This document shows, piece after piece, positions 26,776 through 33,645 of a stretch of 46,594 bases of DNA (within the stretch, counting starts at the first letter, position 1; the number at the start of each line of letters is the position of its first letter). Made by a program: the position numbers and the translations under genes. The DNA is from an uncultured Roseiflexus sp. (GTDB lineage Bacteria > Chloroflexota > Chloroflexia > Chloroflexales > Roseiflexaceae): assembly GCA_937935075.1 (NCBI GenBank), contig CALGYB010000110.1, forward strand, positions 1 to 46,594, read 5' to 3'. The notes below the pieces were generated by a model. The model had not been told where the DNA came from and did not search any database. It saw nothing but the letters and a program-made list of their open reading frames with translations.

Positions 26776-26894
26776 GTTGCCGGAAACGCGCAAACTTGCA
26801 ACAATTCACGTCCTGCTGCGTCGAACAAGGCAGAACGGGTTCTCAGCAGGCGTACCATCGCACAATGGCTGGATGATGACGGAAGGAGCGTATT

Positions 26895-28061
26895 GTGTTC
26901 AAAGGCTGGTTTCAGCGTAAAACTGCACCTGTTGCCGCGCATGCGGATGGCGCATACCGTAACGGCAACACAACGCTCATCGAACTGCGTAACGTCACCA
27001 AAATCTTCGAGACGGCGGCAGGACCGTTCACTGCACTCGACAACATCACCCTCAATGTTGATCGCGGTGAGTTCGTGGCGATTATTGGCAAATCGGGCAG
27101 CGGCAAATCCACGCTCATGAACATGATCTCTGGCATTGATCGGCCAACGTCGGGCGAGGTGTTCATTGGCGATACTGCTGTGCATACCCTGAACGAGAGC
27201 GAAATGGCCGTCTGGCGCGGTCGCAATGTCGGGATCGTGTTTCAATTCTTCCAGTTGCTACCGGCGCTCTCGCTGGTCGAAAACGTGATGCTGCCGATGG
27301 ACTTCTGCAACATGTTTACGCCGCGCGAACGGCGCGAACGGGCGATGATGCTGCTCGAACAGGTCGATATGGCCGATCAGGCGCATAAACTTCCCTCCGC
27401 CATTTCCGGCGGTCAGCAGCAGCGTGTTGCCATCGCCCGCGCTCTTGCCAATGACCCGCCGATCATTCTGGCAGACGAGCCAACCGGTAACCTCGACTCG
27501 AAAACGGCGCAGCAGGTGTTTGCGCTGTTCGAGCGCCTGGTCGATCAGGGCAAAACCATTCTGATGGTCACTCACGACAGCGACATGGCGCGGCGTGTCA
27601 GTCGGGCGGTGATCATCGCCGACGGACGGATCGTCAATGAGTACGTCGCGCAGGCGCTCTCCACTCTGACGCTCGATCAACTGGGATGGGTGATGCGTCA
27701 CGCCGAGACCCGCACCTACGCGCCTGGCACGATCATTCTCGAACAGGGCAAACCCGCCGACAACTTCTACATCATCACCAAAGGCGAAGTCGAGGTCTTT
27801 ATCGAGCATCCCGATGGCGGCGAAATCATCGTCAATCACCTGAGCAGCGGCGCCTACTTTGGTGAAATCGGTCTGTTGCGCGAAGGGCGCCGTACTGCCA
27901 GTGTGCGCGCCAGTTTCGCCACCGGTTGCGAGGTTGCCGTGCTCGACCAGCAGGAGTTTCACACCTTGCTGGCAGAGTCGGAGACGACGCGCCACGCCAT
28001 CGATCGGGTCGCAAACGAACGTGATGCGCACACCCGCGCGGTGGACGCCGGCGCGTTGTAA
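26895..28061 (+). CDS. ABC transporter ATPase (LolD/MacB type) fused to a cyclic-nucleotide-binding domain
   Basis: A 388-residue two-part protein. Residues ~28-250 form a LolD/MacB-type ABC ATPase: Walker A GKSGSGKS (65-72), Q-loop FQFFQLLP, signature SGGQQQR (171-177), Walker B ILADEP (191-196) and the switch histidine in VTHDSD. Residues ~255-375 form a CRP-like cyclic-nucleotide-binding domain: an entry helix, [14 protein letters not shown], and a phosphate-binding cassette [16 protein letters not shown] (322-337) that keeps the glutamate and arginine of cAMP-binding pockets. There is no DNA-binding helix-turn-helix. GGAAGGAG lies six bases before the GTG. The following gene encodes a membrane-fusion lipoprotein, but no FtsX-like permease is present. 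The likely idea is an exporter whose ATPase is gated by a nucleotide second messenger; which one, if any, is unknown. Confidence 0.88.
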   Translation: MFKGWFQRKTAPVAAHADGAYRNGNTTLIELRNVTKIFETAAGPFTALDNITLNVDRGEFVAIIGKSGSGKSTLMNMISGIDRPTSGEVFIGDTAVHTLNESEMAVWRGRNVGIVFQFFQLLPALSLVENVMLPMDFCNMFTPRERRERAMMLLEQVDMADQAHKLPSAISGGQQQRVAIARALANDPPIILADEPTGNLDSKTAQQVFALFERLVDQGKTILMVTHDSDMARRVSRAVIIADGRIVNEYVAQALSTLTLDQLGWVMRHAETRTYAPGTIILEQGKPADNFYIITKGEVEVFIEHPDGGEIIVNHLSSGAYFGEIGLLREGRRTASVRASFATGCEVAVLDQQEFHTLLAESETTRHAIDRVANERDAHTRAVDAGAL

Positions 28062-28100
28062 GTTTCTTGTGATGTGTCTCAAAGAGAGTGAGGCAGAGGC

Positions 28101-29606
28101 ATGTTCCGGTTTTCCATCAAACAAACCGTCGTGGCGGCGGCGCTGCTGGCGTTGACCGCCTGCGGCGGGCAGGCGACCACCACTCAACCCACTCCTGTTC
28201 CGCCGGTACGCGCCGATGAGCGGGTTGTCGCCGAAGGCCGTGTGGTGCCGGTGCGCAGCGCGGCATTGGCGATGAACAGCAATGGCGTCGTGGCGGAAGT
28301 GCTCGTGGCAGAAGGCGATATGGTGCAGCCACAACAGGCGCTGCTCCGGCTCGACACTCGACGGCAGGAAGCGCTGGTAGCGCAGGCGGAGGCCGACAAG
28401 GCGCGCGCTGAGGCTACGCTGGCGCGTCTGAAAGCAGGCCCGACCGAAGAAGAGATCATGGCTGCCGAAGCGCAGGTCCGACGCGCCGAAGCGCAACTGC
28501 AACAGGTGCGCGGCAGCGTGACCAATCGCGACATTCTGGCTGCCGAAGCGCGGCTCCAGCAGGCGCGCGCGCGTCTGGCAGAACTCGAACGCGCCAGCAA
28601 TCGTCCTGAAGTCATCCAGGCAAAAGCCCGCTTCGACGAAGCGCGCGCAACGCTCGAAGCGGAAAAAGTGCGCCTCTCGGCTGCCAAGACTGATGCCCGC
28701 CTGCGTATGGAGCAAGCGGTTGATGCCCTCACACGCGCCCAATCGGCCTGGGTGGTCGCCAAAAATGAGTGGGACGCCGTCCAGAGAGACGGCAATCACC
28801 CGACGCTGGGGTATGGATTGAACGAAGCCGAAAAACGCAAGTTCTACGATGCATTTGTACAGGCGGAAACGGCGTTACGCAGCGCCGAGAGCAGCGTCGA
28901 GCAGGCGCGCGTGGCATACGACGCCGCCCGCCAGGCGGAGGCGGTTGGCGTGAGCGCCGCCGAGCAGCGCGTCATCGAAGCGCAGGCGGCATACGACCGC
29001 GTGCTGCGCAGCACGAACAACGACGAACTCGCCGCCGCGCGCGCTGAAGTGGCGGATGCGCAGGCGCGCCTCGACCGCCTCGGCGGTGAAGAGCGCGCCG
29101 GCGCCATTGCCGTCGCCGAAGCGGCGCTGGCGGAAGCGCAAGCCAACCTGGCGCGTCTGAAGGCCGGGCCGACTGCCGCTCAGATCGCCGAAGCGGAAGC
29201 AGAGGTGCGTCGCGCCACGGCCGCACTGCTCGCCGCTCAAACGCAACTCGGCGAAATGACTCTGCGTGCGCCATTCGGTGGACAGGTGGCTTCGGTCAAC
29301 GTCAAGCCGGGCGAATATGTGGCGCCTGGCACAGCGCTGATTACCATCGGCGATCCGTCAGCCTGGCAGATCGAAACCACCGATCTGACCGAACTGAGCA
29401 TCGTCAAAGTGCAACCAGACGCGCTGGCTACTATCACCTTCGACGCACTGCCCGGCGTCGAGATGCAAGGGCGCGTGACGCGCATCCGCGAACTTGGTGA
29501 GAATCGCCAGGGGGATATCACCTATCGCGTGATTATCGTTCCGAACCAACACGATGCGCGTTTGCGCTGGAATATGACGGCTTCGGTGGCTATCGGTCAG
29601 CCGTGA
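28101..29606 (+). CDS. Membrane-fusion (HlyD/MacA-like) adaptor lipoprotein
   Basis: A 501-residue adaptor partner of the ABC ATPase. The signal has a lipobox LTAC, so Cys21 should be lipidated. A beta-barrel/lipoyl half with PVRSAALAMNSNGVVAEVLV (from ~52) is followed by a very long alpha-helical coiled coil (~95-390), with repeated ARLKAGPT segments, then the second lipoyl half with LRAPFGGQVASVNVKPGEY and a beta-barrel. This is the HlyD/MacA architecture with an unusually long hairpin. It begins 39 bases after the ATPase with GAGG before the ATG. In a phylum regarded as having a single membrane, such an adaptor would bridge the permease and the cell wall. No permease follows; a repeat element and a tRNA come next. 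Confidence 0.87.
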   Translation: MFRFSIKQTVVAAALLALTACGGQATTTQPTPVPPVRADERVVAEGRVVPVRSAALAMNSNGVVAEVLVAEGDMVQPQQALLRLDTRRQEALVAQAEADKARAEATLARLKAGPTEEEIMAAEAQVRRAEAQLQQVRGSVTNRDILAAEARLQQARARLAELERASNRPEVIQAKARFDEARATLEAEKVRLSAAKTDARLRMEQAVDALTRAQSAWVVAKNEWDAVQRDGNHPTLGYGLNEAEKRKFYDAFVQAETALRSAESSVEQARVAYDAARQAEAVGVSAAEQRVIEAQAAYDRVLRSTNNDELAAARAEVADAQARLDRLGGEERAGAIAVAEAALAEAQANLARLKAGPTAAQIAEAEAEVRRATAALLAAQTQLGEMTLRAPFGGQVASVNVKPGEYVAPGTALITIGDPSAWQIETTDLTELSIVKVQPDALATITFDALPGVEMQGRVTRIRELGENRQGDITYRVIIVPNQHDARLRWNMTASVAIGQP

Positions 29607-29628
29607 ATACGGAACGACACTCCACCTG

Positions 29629-29763
29629 ATAGAGCGATCAATCGAAACCCGGACCATCAAGCATGTGGAGCGGCTGACGTGGGCTTCGACAGGCTCAGCC
29701 TACGTCAGCCGCAAAACGGTCAACACGGGCAATGATTGTGCAACATCTGGTTGTTCGCTCCAT
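29629..29763. mobile_element. Short element with 13-bp inverted ends (MITE-like), copy A
   Basis: ATAGAGCGATCAA at the left and TTGTTCGCTCCAT at the right are inverted repeats with two mismatches. The 135-bp interior contains GGCTTCGACAGGCTCAGCC flanked by short ACGT motifs, then AAAACGGTCAACACGGGCA and TTGTGCAACAT. Most of this is shared with copy B at 31664-31765. No transposase is encoded. Confidence 0.7.
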
Positions 29764-29769
29764 GAGGGA

Positions 29770-29796
29770 AAGGGGCGCCCACAGGGGGCGCCCCTT
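29770..29796 (-). terminator. Terminator of tRNA-Ser(GGA)
   Basis: On the minus strand, two bases after the encoded CCA, AAGGGGCGCCC and GGGCGCCCCTT form a perfect 11-bp stem with a five-base loop, followed by a short T/C-rich stretch. Confidence 0.7.
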
Positions 29797-29797
29797 C

Positions 29798-29888
29798 TGG
29801 CGGGGAGGGCGGGATTTGAACCCGCGAGGGGGGGTTGCCCCCTACGGCATTTCCAGTGCCGCGCACTAGGCCACTATGCGACCTCCCC
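29798..29888 (-). tRNA. tRNA-Ser (anticodon GGA), CCA encoded
   Basis: A 91-base tRNA with a perfect 7-bp acceptor stem (GGGGAGG/CCTCCCC), discriminator G, encoded CCA, anticodon stem CGGCA/TGCCG around loop CTGGAAA (anticodon GGA) and a long variable arm GGGGG...CCCCC, all as expected for a serine tRNA. It reads UCC/UCU codons. Confidence 0.95.
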
Positions 29889-29911
29889 ATATCGACGGCG
29901 GTGATGGCGCT

Positions 29912-30030
29912 GAGCCGTTGCACTGCAACGGCTCTACCCTCGCACCTCTTGCCTGGGTCAAAGGACGGGTGCAAAGAGCCGCAGCCGGTTGTAGCCGCCC
30001 TCGCACCTCTTACGTCTCACCTCTTGCCTG
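29912..30030. repeat. 23-bp perfect palindrome followed by CACCTCTTGCC units
   Basis: GAGCCGTTGCA and TGCAACGGCTC form an 11-bp perfect inverted repeat around one base (29912-29934). CGCACCTCTTGCCTGG follows, and again CGCACCTCTTAC and CACCTCTTGCCTGG before a TATTAT (30032-30037). The same layout of palindrome plus CTCTTGC heads the operon at 23300. Confidence 0.7.
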
Positions 30031-30055
30031 GTATTATACACCATTCCCGCCTGCA

Positions 30056-30064
30056 TGCTACAAT
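30056..30064 (+). promoter_or_regulatory. Extended −10 promoter of the Rieske-LarA operon
   Basis: TGCTACAAT (TGn extended −10 plus TACAAT at 30059-30064). The predicted transcript starts at about 30071-30073, at or next to the ATG at 30073, which has no Shine-Dalgarno sequence, so translation is probably leaderless. Confidence 0.5.
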
Positions 30065-30072
30065 ACCCCTGT

Positions 30073-30396
30073 ATGGCTCGTGAAATCGTTCGCGTCGCCG
30101 CATCCGGCGACATCCCACCCGGTCGCATGATCTATGTCGAAATCGATGGATTGCCGATTGCGCTGGCAAACGTCGATGGCGCTATCTATGCCTTCAGTGA
30201 CTCGTGCCGGCACGAAGGCGGGCCACTCTCGTCCGGCGTGCTCATTGATGAGACCGTCACCTGCCCGTGGCACGGCTGGACCTACAATGTCCGTACCGGA
30301 AAAGCTATCGTCCCGCCGGTCGGTATCCGCATTCCAACCTACGAAACCAGGATCGACGGCGACAGCATATTGGTTGTTATCGACTGGCCCGATTGA
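30073..30396 (+). CDS. Rieske [2Fe-2S] ferredoxin-like protein
   Basis: A 107-residue small Rieske protein. Its cluster ligands are Cys45-X-His47 in SCRHEG and Cys64-X2-His67 in CPWHGW, the usual CxH...CxxH pair. The size and lack of a catalytic partner domain match the NirD/biphenyl-dioxygenase ferredoxin subgroup, which passes one electron in the cytosol. It probably starts at 30073, right after an extended −10 box; a longer frame from 30055 overlaps that box. The LarA-like gene follows after 11 bases, so they are likely co-expressed. No oxygenase, reductase or nitrite reductase subunit is near. What it donates electrons to is unclear. Confidence 0.9.
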   Translation: MAREIVRVAASGDIPPGRMIYVEIDGLPIALANVDGAIYAFSDSCRHEGGPLSSGVLIDETVTCPWHGWTYNVRTGKAIVPPVGIRIPTYETRIDGDSILVVIDWPD

Positions 30397-30407
30397 TGGA
30401 GCACGCC

Positions 30408-31667
30408 ATGAATAACACGGAGGAATTGCCGCCGTCCTGGCGTATCACACGCGTTGTCAGCCGCGAACCGGAAGCGCCGCAAGATGCCACGCAGGTCATC
30501 GGCGAGCAGCGCCTCGCCGACCTTGCGCGCCCCGGTATGCGCGTGACCATTGCCTTCACCGATGCAACGCGCGCCTGCCCTGACGAACGGCTCGTCGGCG
30601 ATCTCCTCGGTGAACTCGAACAATGCGGCATCGCCCCCGACGACATTACCCTGATCTGCGCTACCGGTCTGCACCGTCCCTCGACTTCAGCCGAACGCCT
30701 CGCCAAACTGGGAGCGGCAATCGTCTCCCGCTACCGGATTATCGACCACAATGCCCTCGACCCTGATGGACTCATCGATCTCGGAAACGTCAACGGAATT
30801 CCACTGGTCGTCAACCGTCACTGTATTGAGACTGACCTGCTACTGGCGACCGGCGTCGTCGAGCCGCATCAGTACGCCGGCTATTCCGGCGGCGCCAAAA
30901 CCGTCGTTATCGGCTGCGGCGGCGAGGCGACGATCAGCGCCACGCACGGACCTGCCATGCTCGATCATCCGGGAACGCGATTGGGAGCGATCAACGGCAA
31001 CCCGTTCCAGGCGTTTGTGCGCGCCGGCGGCGAACGCGCCGGGTTGCGCTACGTCATCAACACCATTCTCGACGAAACCGGCGCGCCCATCGTGATCGCC
31101 GCCGGTCCGCCGGCGCTCGTTCACGATTATCTGGTTGCGCAGGCGCGCACGATCTACGAGGCGCCGGTGGCGCAGCCGGTCCATATCGCCCGTGCTGGCG
31201 TCGATGGACCCAAGGCGGTCAACCTGTATCAGGCGAGCCGCGCAGCGACCTATCTGGCGCTGGCGGAAAACACCCCACTTCTGCCGGGCGCACCGATTCT
31301 GCTGCCCGCTCCCATCCCTGAAGGCGCCGGCGAGGGCGCTGGCGAACGCCGCTTCTTCGATGCGCTCTCGAATGCCACATCGCCGCAGCAATTGCTGGAC
31401 GACCTGCGCCGCACCGGTTTCCCGGCCGGCGCACAACGCGCCTACATCTTGGCGCAGGTGCTGGTGCACCATCCGATCATCGTCGTTGGTGCGCAGCACC
31501 CGGATGTGGTGCGCGCCTGCCATATGCACGCGGTTCCCGACATGGCAGCGGGGATTGCGCTGGCGGATCGCCTGGCGCGTGAGACCTTCAACCTGGCTTC
31601 TGACGCGCCGCTCGAGTTTCTCGACGTGCCGCATGCCCTGCTGACCCTGCCGCGCCTCATCTCATAG
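30408..31667 (+). CDS. larA: LarA-family nickel-dependent 2-hydroxyacid racemase/epimerase
   Basis: A 419-residue protein of the LarA family (lactate racemase is 424 residues), which uses a nickel-pincer cofactor to racemise 2-hydroxy acids. The catalytic set is kept with nearly the published spacing: His89 in TGLHRP, His154 and Lys164 in PHQYAGYSGGAK, and His180 in ATHGP. Lys164 is the cofactor attachment lysine equivalent (Lys184 in Lactobacillus). GGAG lies six bases before the ATG at 30408; the first in-frame ATG at 30396 overlaps the Rieske stop and has no site. The cofactor genes larB, larC and larE are not in the window. The substrate may be lactate or another hydroxy acid. The stop codon lies inside the inverted end of the next repeat element. 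Confidence 0.87.
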   Translation: MNNTEELPPSWRITRVVSREPEAPQDATQVIGEQRLADLARPGMRVTIAFTDATRACPDERLVGDLLGELEQCGIAPDDITLICATGLHRPSTSAERLAKLGAAIVSRYRIIDHNALDPDGLIDLGNVNGIPLVVNRHCIETDLLLATGVVEPHQYAGYSGGAKTVVIGCGGEATISATHGPAMLDHPGTRLGAINGNPFQAFVRAGGERAGLRYVINTILDETGAPIVIAAGPPALVHDYLVAQARTIYEAPVAQPVHIARAGVDGPKAVNLYQASRAATYLALAENTPLLPGAPILLPAPIPEGAGEGAGERRFFDALSNATSPQQLLDDLRRTGFPAGAQRAYILAQVLVHHPIIVVGAQHPDVVRACHMHAVPDMAAGIALADRLARETFNLASDAPLEFLDVPHALLTLPRLIS

Positions 31668-31765
31668 AGCGATCAACCACGTCGGCTGAGCCTGTCGAAG
31701 CCAACGTCAGTCGCAAGACGGTCAACACGGGCAGGTATTGTGCAACATTGGCTTGATCGCTCTAT
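31664..31765. mobile_element. Short element with 13-bp perfect inverted ends (MITE-like), copy B
   Basis: ATAGAGCGATCAA (31664-31676) and TTGATCGCTCTAT (31753-31765) are perfect inverted repeats. The interior matches copy A (29629-29763), but the 19-bp core is inverted: here GGCTGAGCCTGTCGAAGCC, there GGCTTCGACAGGCTCAGCC. The left end supplies the stop codon of the LarA-like gene. No coding capacity. Confidence 0.75.
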
Positions 31766-31780
31766 GAGGGACATGAATAC

Positions 31781-31897
31781 TGACTTCACTGCAAAAAGCT
31801 AACCACGAAGGTCACCAAGAAAGGAAATGCGCTTCATGTTTATTCCCCTTCGTGCGCTTCGTGTCCTTTGTGGTTAAGCCTTTTTGCAGTGGACTCA
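31781..31897. mobile_element. 117-bp palindromic element, TGACTTCACTGCAAAAAG ends
   Basis: The left end TGACTTCACTGCAAAAAGC and the right end CCTTTTTGCAGTGGACTCA are inverted repeats about 40 bp long, including CCACGAAGGTCACCAAG against CTTCGTGTCCTTTGTGG. Partial relatives lie at 13322-13394 and 46431-46526, with a fragment at 41017-41033. No open frame is credible. Confidence 0.75.
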
Positions 31898-31901
31898 ATA
31901 C

Positions 31902-32116
31902 TGACTTGCGGTCCGTCGGACAAGATGTTCGCGCATTTGTTGTGCGAGGCGCAACGGTCAGCGCGCCCCGGCAGCCGTATCGCAGGCGCCCGCGCCCTGG
32001 CATCGGCAGCCCCAGCGGGGCTTTCACGTGCGGTGAGCATGGTCGAGCCGCGTCCTCAGCGAGGGCATCAGCCCGCAGCGCCCCGGCAGGATGGTGCGAA
32101 TGACCGCACATTGGTA
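31902..32116 (-). repeat. ~215-bp dispersed repeat, copy 1
   Basis: Reverse-complemented, this stretch aligns along its length with 33403-33623, including GCGGTCATTCG, CCCTCGCTGAGGACG, GTGAAAGCCCCGC and CGCGAACAT with TTGTC. Identity is roughly 75-80 percent by eye with small gaps. It abuts the palindromic element. Confidence 0.8.
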
Positions 32117-32396
32117 TAAGGTTGACCCCTGCGATAGCCGTGGCGCCTCACACAAAGGCGCAGAGGCAAAAAAGAGGCAGGACAATCAGATATATCGAAG
32201 CGGCACAGGTTCCGGCGTTGCTATCGTGCGTGAAAAATGAGCAAGAAATAGCGCAACTTCCGTCTTTTCTTTCGCAACCATTTGTGGTACGCTAGAGAGG
32301 CACAATTTCATACCTCTGGCAATCAACAGATAGTCAATGCGATTATCTGGCTATTCCTGGCAGTGTGGGCTTTCACGACCGAACAAGGAGCGGGTC

Positions 32397-32885
32397 ATGG
32401 TCCCACTGGATGAGTGGCTTGCAATTCGAGGAGAGCAATACGCGGCATTGCTCGACATGCGGCGTGAGCATATCTGTCGCACCGTTACTGAACGTCTGAT
32501 GCACGCATTTCCGTTGCTCTGTTACGATCCAGCCCGGCCTGATGCAATCGAGTTTCAGCAACTGGCATACGAACGGACTCCACGCCGCTTTCACCGCCTG
32601 ATACAGGTCGTTTTGCGACTGCAATCCATTGCTGTGATCGAGCGCGAGTATCGCTGGGGATGGCCTATCCTGCAACGATACCGCGTGGAACGAATCCATT
32701 TGATTTCGCACATTCACTGGTACTTTGAGGCGGCGCGGAAGTTCGCCCCGCCGGAGCGCAGCGACCGCAAGCCTTTCGCACTGCTGGAAGCTGCGATTGT
32801 CCGGATCGTTCACAGCATTGCCCAAACAACAATCGATGCATTTGGCGGGAATGGTCATCAGAACAACCTTGGCTTTGCATTGTAA
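32397..32885 (+). CDS. Hypothetical 162-residue helical protein
   Basis: No family is recognised. The protein is basic and mostly alpha-helical, has no signal peptide or membrane helix, and contains two aromatic-rich stretches (WPILQRYRVERIHLISHIHWYF and FQQLAYERTPRRFHRL regions). The ATG at 32397 has AAGGAG six bases upstream, good evidence for a real gene; the frame runs 60 bases further up without a site. It is preceded by repeat-rich DNA and followed by three tRNA genes. No neighbour suggests its job. It could be an accessory gene acquired at a tRNA locus, but base composition is not visibly different. Confidence 0.6.
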   Translation: MVPLDEWLAIRGEQYAALLDMRREHICRTVTERLMHAFPLLCYDPARPDAIEFQQLAYERTPRRFHRLIQVVLRLQSIAVIEREYRWGWPILQRYRVERIHLISHIHWYFEAARKFAPPERSDRKPFALLEAAIVRIVHSIAQTTIDAFGGNGHQNNLGFAL

Positions 32886-32909
32886 CACGCGCCGACGTAT
32901 CGCACGATC

Positions 32910-32938
32910 TTGCGAAAATGGCATTGATATGCTATGAT
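32910..32938 (+). promoter_or_regulatory. Promoter of the tRNA cluster
   Basis: TTGCGA (32910-32915), a 17-base spacer ending in TGC, and TATGAT (32933-32938). The start of transcription falls near 32945, just ahead of the tRNA-Trp at 32951. Its −35 begins 25 bases after the stop of the hypothetical gene. Confidence 0.7.
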
Positions 32939-32950
32939 AATCGGCGACGC

Positions 32951-33026
32951 AGGCGGGTAGCTCAATTGGCAGAGCAGCGGCCTCCAAATCCGCAGGTTGC
33001 AGGTTCGATTCCTGTCCCGCCTGCCA
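32951..33026 (+). tRNA. tRNA-Trp (anticodon CCA), CCA encoded
   Basis: A 76-base tRNA with acceptor AGGCGGG/CCCGCCT, discriminator G, encoded CCA, D stem GCTC/GAGC, T arm GCAGG-TTCGATT-CCTGT and anticodon loop CTCCAAA. The anticodon stem GCGGC/TCCGC has a C-U mismatch at the loop-closing 31-39 pair. Confidence 0.94.
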
Positions 33027-33064
33027 CCCCGAAAATGAACCGTTGTCAGGCGCTTCATTCGATG

Positions 33065-33156
33065 GGAGGGGTGGCAGAGTGGTTGTAATGCAGTCGTCTT
33101 GAAAACGACCGGCCCTTCAAAAAGGCCCGTGGGTTCGAATCCCACCCCCTCCGCCA
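33065..33156 (+). tRNA. tRNA-Ser (anticodon TGA), CCA encoded
   Basis: A 92-base tRNA with acceptor GGAGGGG/CCCCTCC, discriminator G, encoded CCA, anticodon stem GTCGT/ACGAC with loop CTTGAAA (anticodon TGA) and a long variable arm GGCCC...GGGCC-like, typical for serine. It reads UCA/UCG. Confidence 0.94.
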
Positions 33157-33182
33157 CCGACACAATCTGGCTCACTCCGCAC

Positions 33183-33273
33183 GGGGAGGTCGCATAGTTG
33201 GCCTAGTGCGGCGGTTTGCTAAACCGCTAGGGGAGCAATCCCCTCGAGGGTTCGAATCCCTCCCTCCCCGCCA
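33183..33273 (+). tRNA. tRNA-Ser (anticodon GCT), CCA encoded
   Basis: A 91-base tRNA with acceptor GGGGAGG/CCTCCCC, discriminator G, encoded CCA, anticodon stem GCGGT/ACCGC with loop TTGCTAA (anticodon GCT) and a long variable arm. It reads AGC/AGU. Its acceptor stem is identical to that of tRNA-Ser(GGA) on the other strand at 29798. Confidence 0.94.
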
Positions 33274-33280
33274 CACCAAC

Positions 33281-33311
33281 AACCCCTTGCAGATGAACCT
33301 GCGAGGGGTTT
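33281..33311 (+). terminator. Terminator of the tRNA cluster
   Basis: AACCCCTTGCAG and CTGCGAGGGGTT form a 12-bp stem with one G-T pair and a six-base loop, eight bases after the CCA of the last tRNA, with a mixed T-rich run (TTCATCTTCTTCTC) afterwards. Confidence 0.8.
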
Positions 33312-33645
33312 CTGATTCATCTTCTTCTCAAACACCCTGAACATCTTCCTAACAATCTTTTTCTACCATGAACCGGCGGTGAAGGCTGCCGCACAACGCT
33401 CATACTAATGCGCGGTCATTCGTACAACACTGCCAGGGCGCGCAGCGGTATGCCGGGGCGCTGCGGGCTGAAGCCCTCGCTGAGGACGTGAAAGCCCCGC
33501 CGGGGCTGCTGATGCCACCGCGCAGTCTGCGTCCACAACATGCCTGCCGGTGCGCGTTGACTGTTGCGCCTTACCCAACGAACGCGCGAACATTTTGTCT
33601 AACGGACCGCGATTTAGTATCAATACACACAGAGGAGATGAAGGT
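33312..33645. other. Intergenic region between the tRNA terminator and the secreted-protein gene
   Basis: The first ~90 bases show nothing recognisable. The rest is the second copy of the ~215-bp repeat, which ends about 20 bases before the start codon. No separate promoter is evident. Confidence 0.6.
33403..33623 (+). repeat. ~215-bp dispersed repeat, copy 2
   Basis: Inverted relative to 31902-32116 and homologous along its length: CGCGGTCATTCG, GAAGCCCTCGCTGAGGACGT, GTGAAAGCCCCGCCGGGG, GCGCGAACATTTTGTCTAAC. The two copies bracket the hypothetical 162-residue gene and three tRNA genes. Confidence 0.8.

Larger units (their letters stand above)
31668..32396. other. 729-base intergenic region made mostly of repeats
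   Basis: From left to right it holds element copy B, the 117-bp palindromic element (31781-31897), the inverted ~215-bp block (31902-32116), then about 200 bases with GGCGCC, AGGCAAAAAAGAGGCA and weak AT-rich motifs before the 162-residue gene. A possible extended −10 (TGGTACGCT near 32286) is the only promoter hint. Confidence 0.5.

Noticed and set aside
27258-28799. A 513-residue minus-strand open frame
   Set aside because: It is antisense to the ABC ATPase and adaptor genes, both of which carry intact motifs.
29629-31765. Insertion sequence
   Set aside because: The elements have inverted ends but no room for a transposase, so they are only MITE-like.
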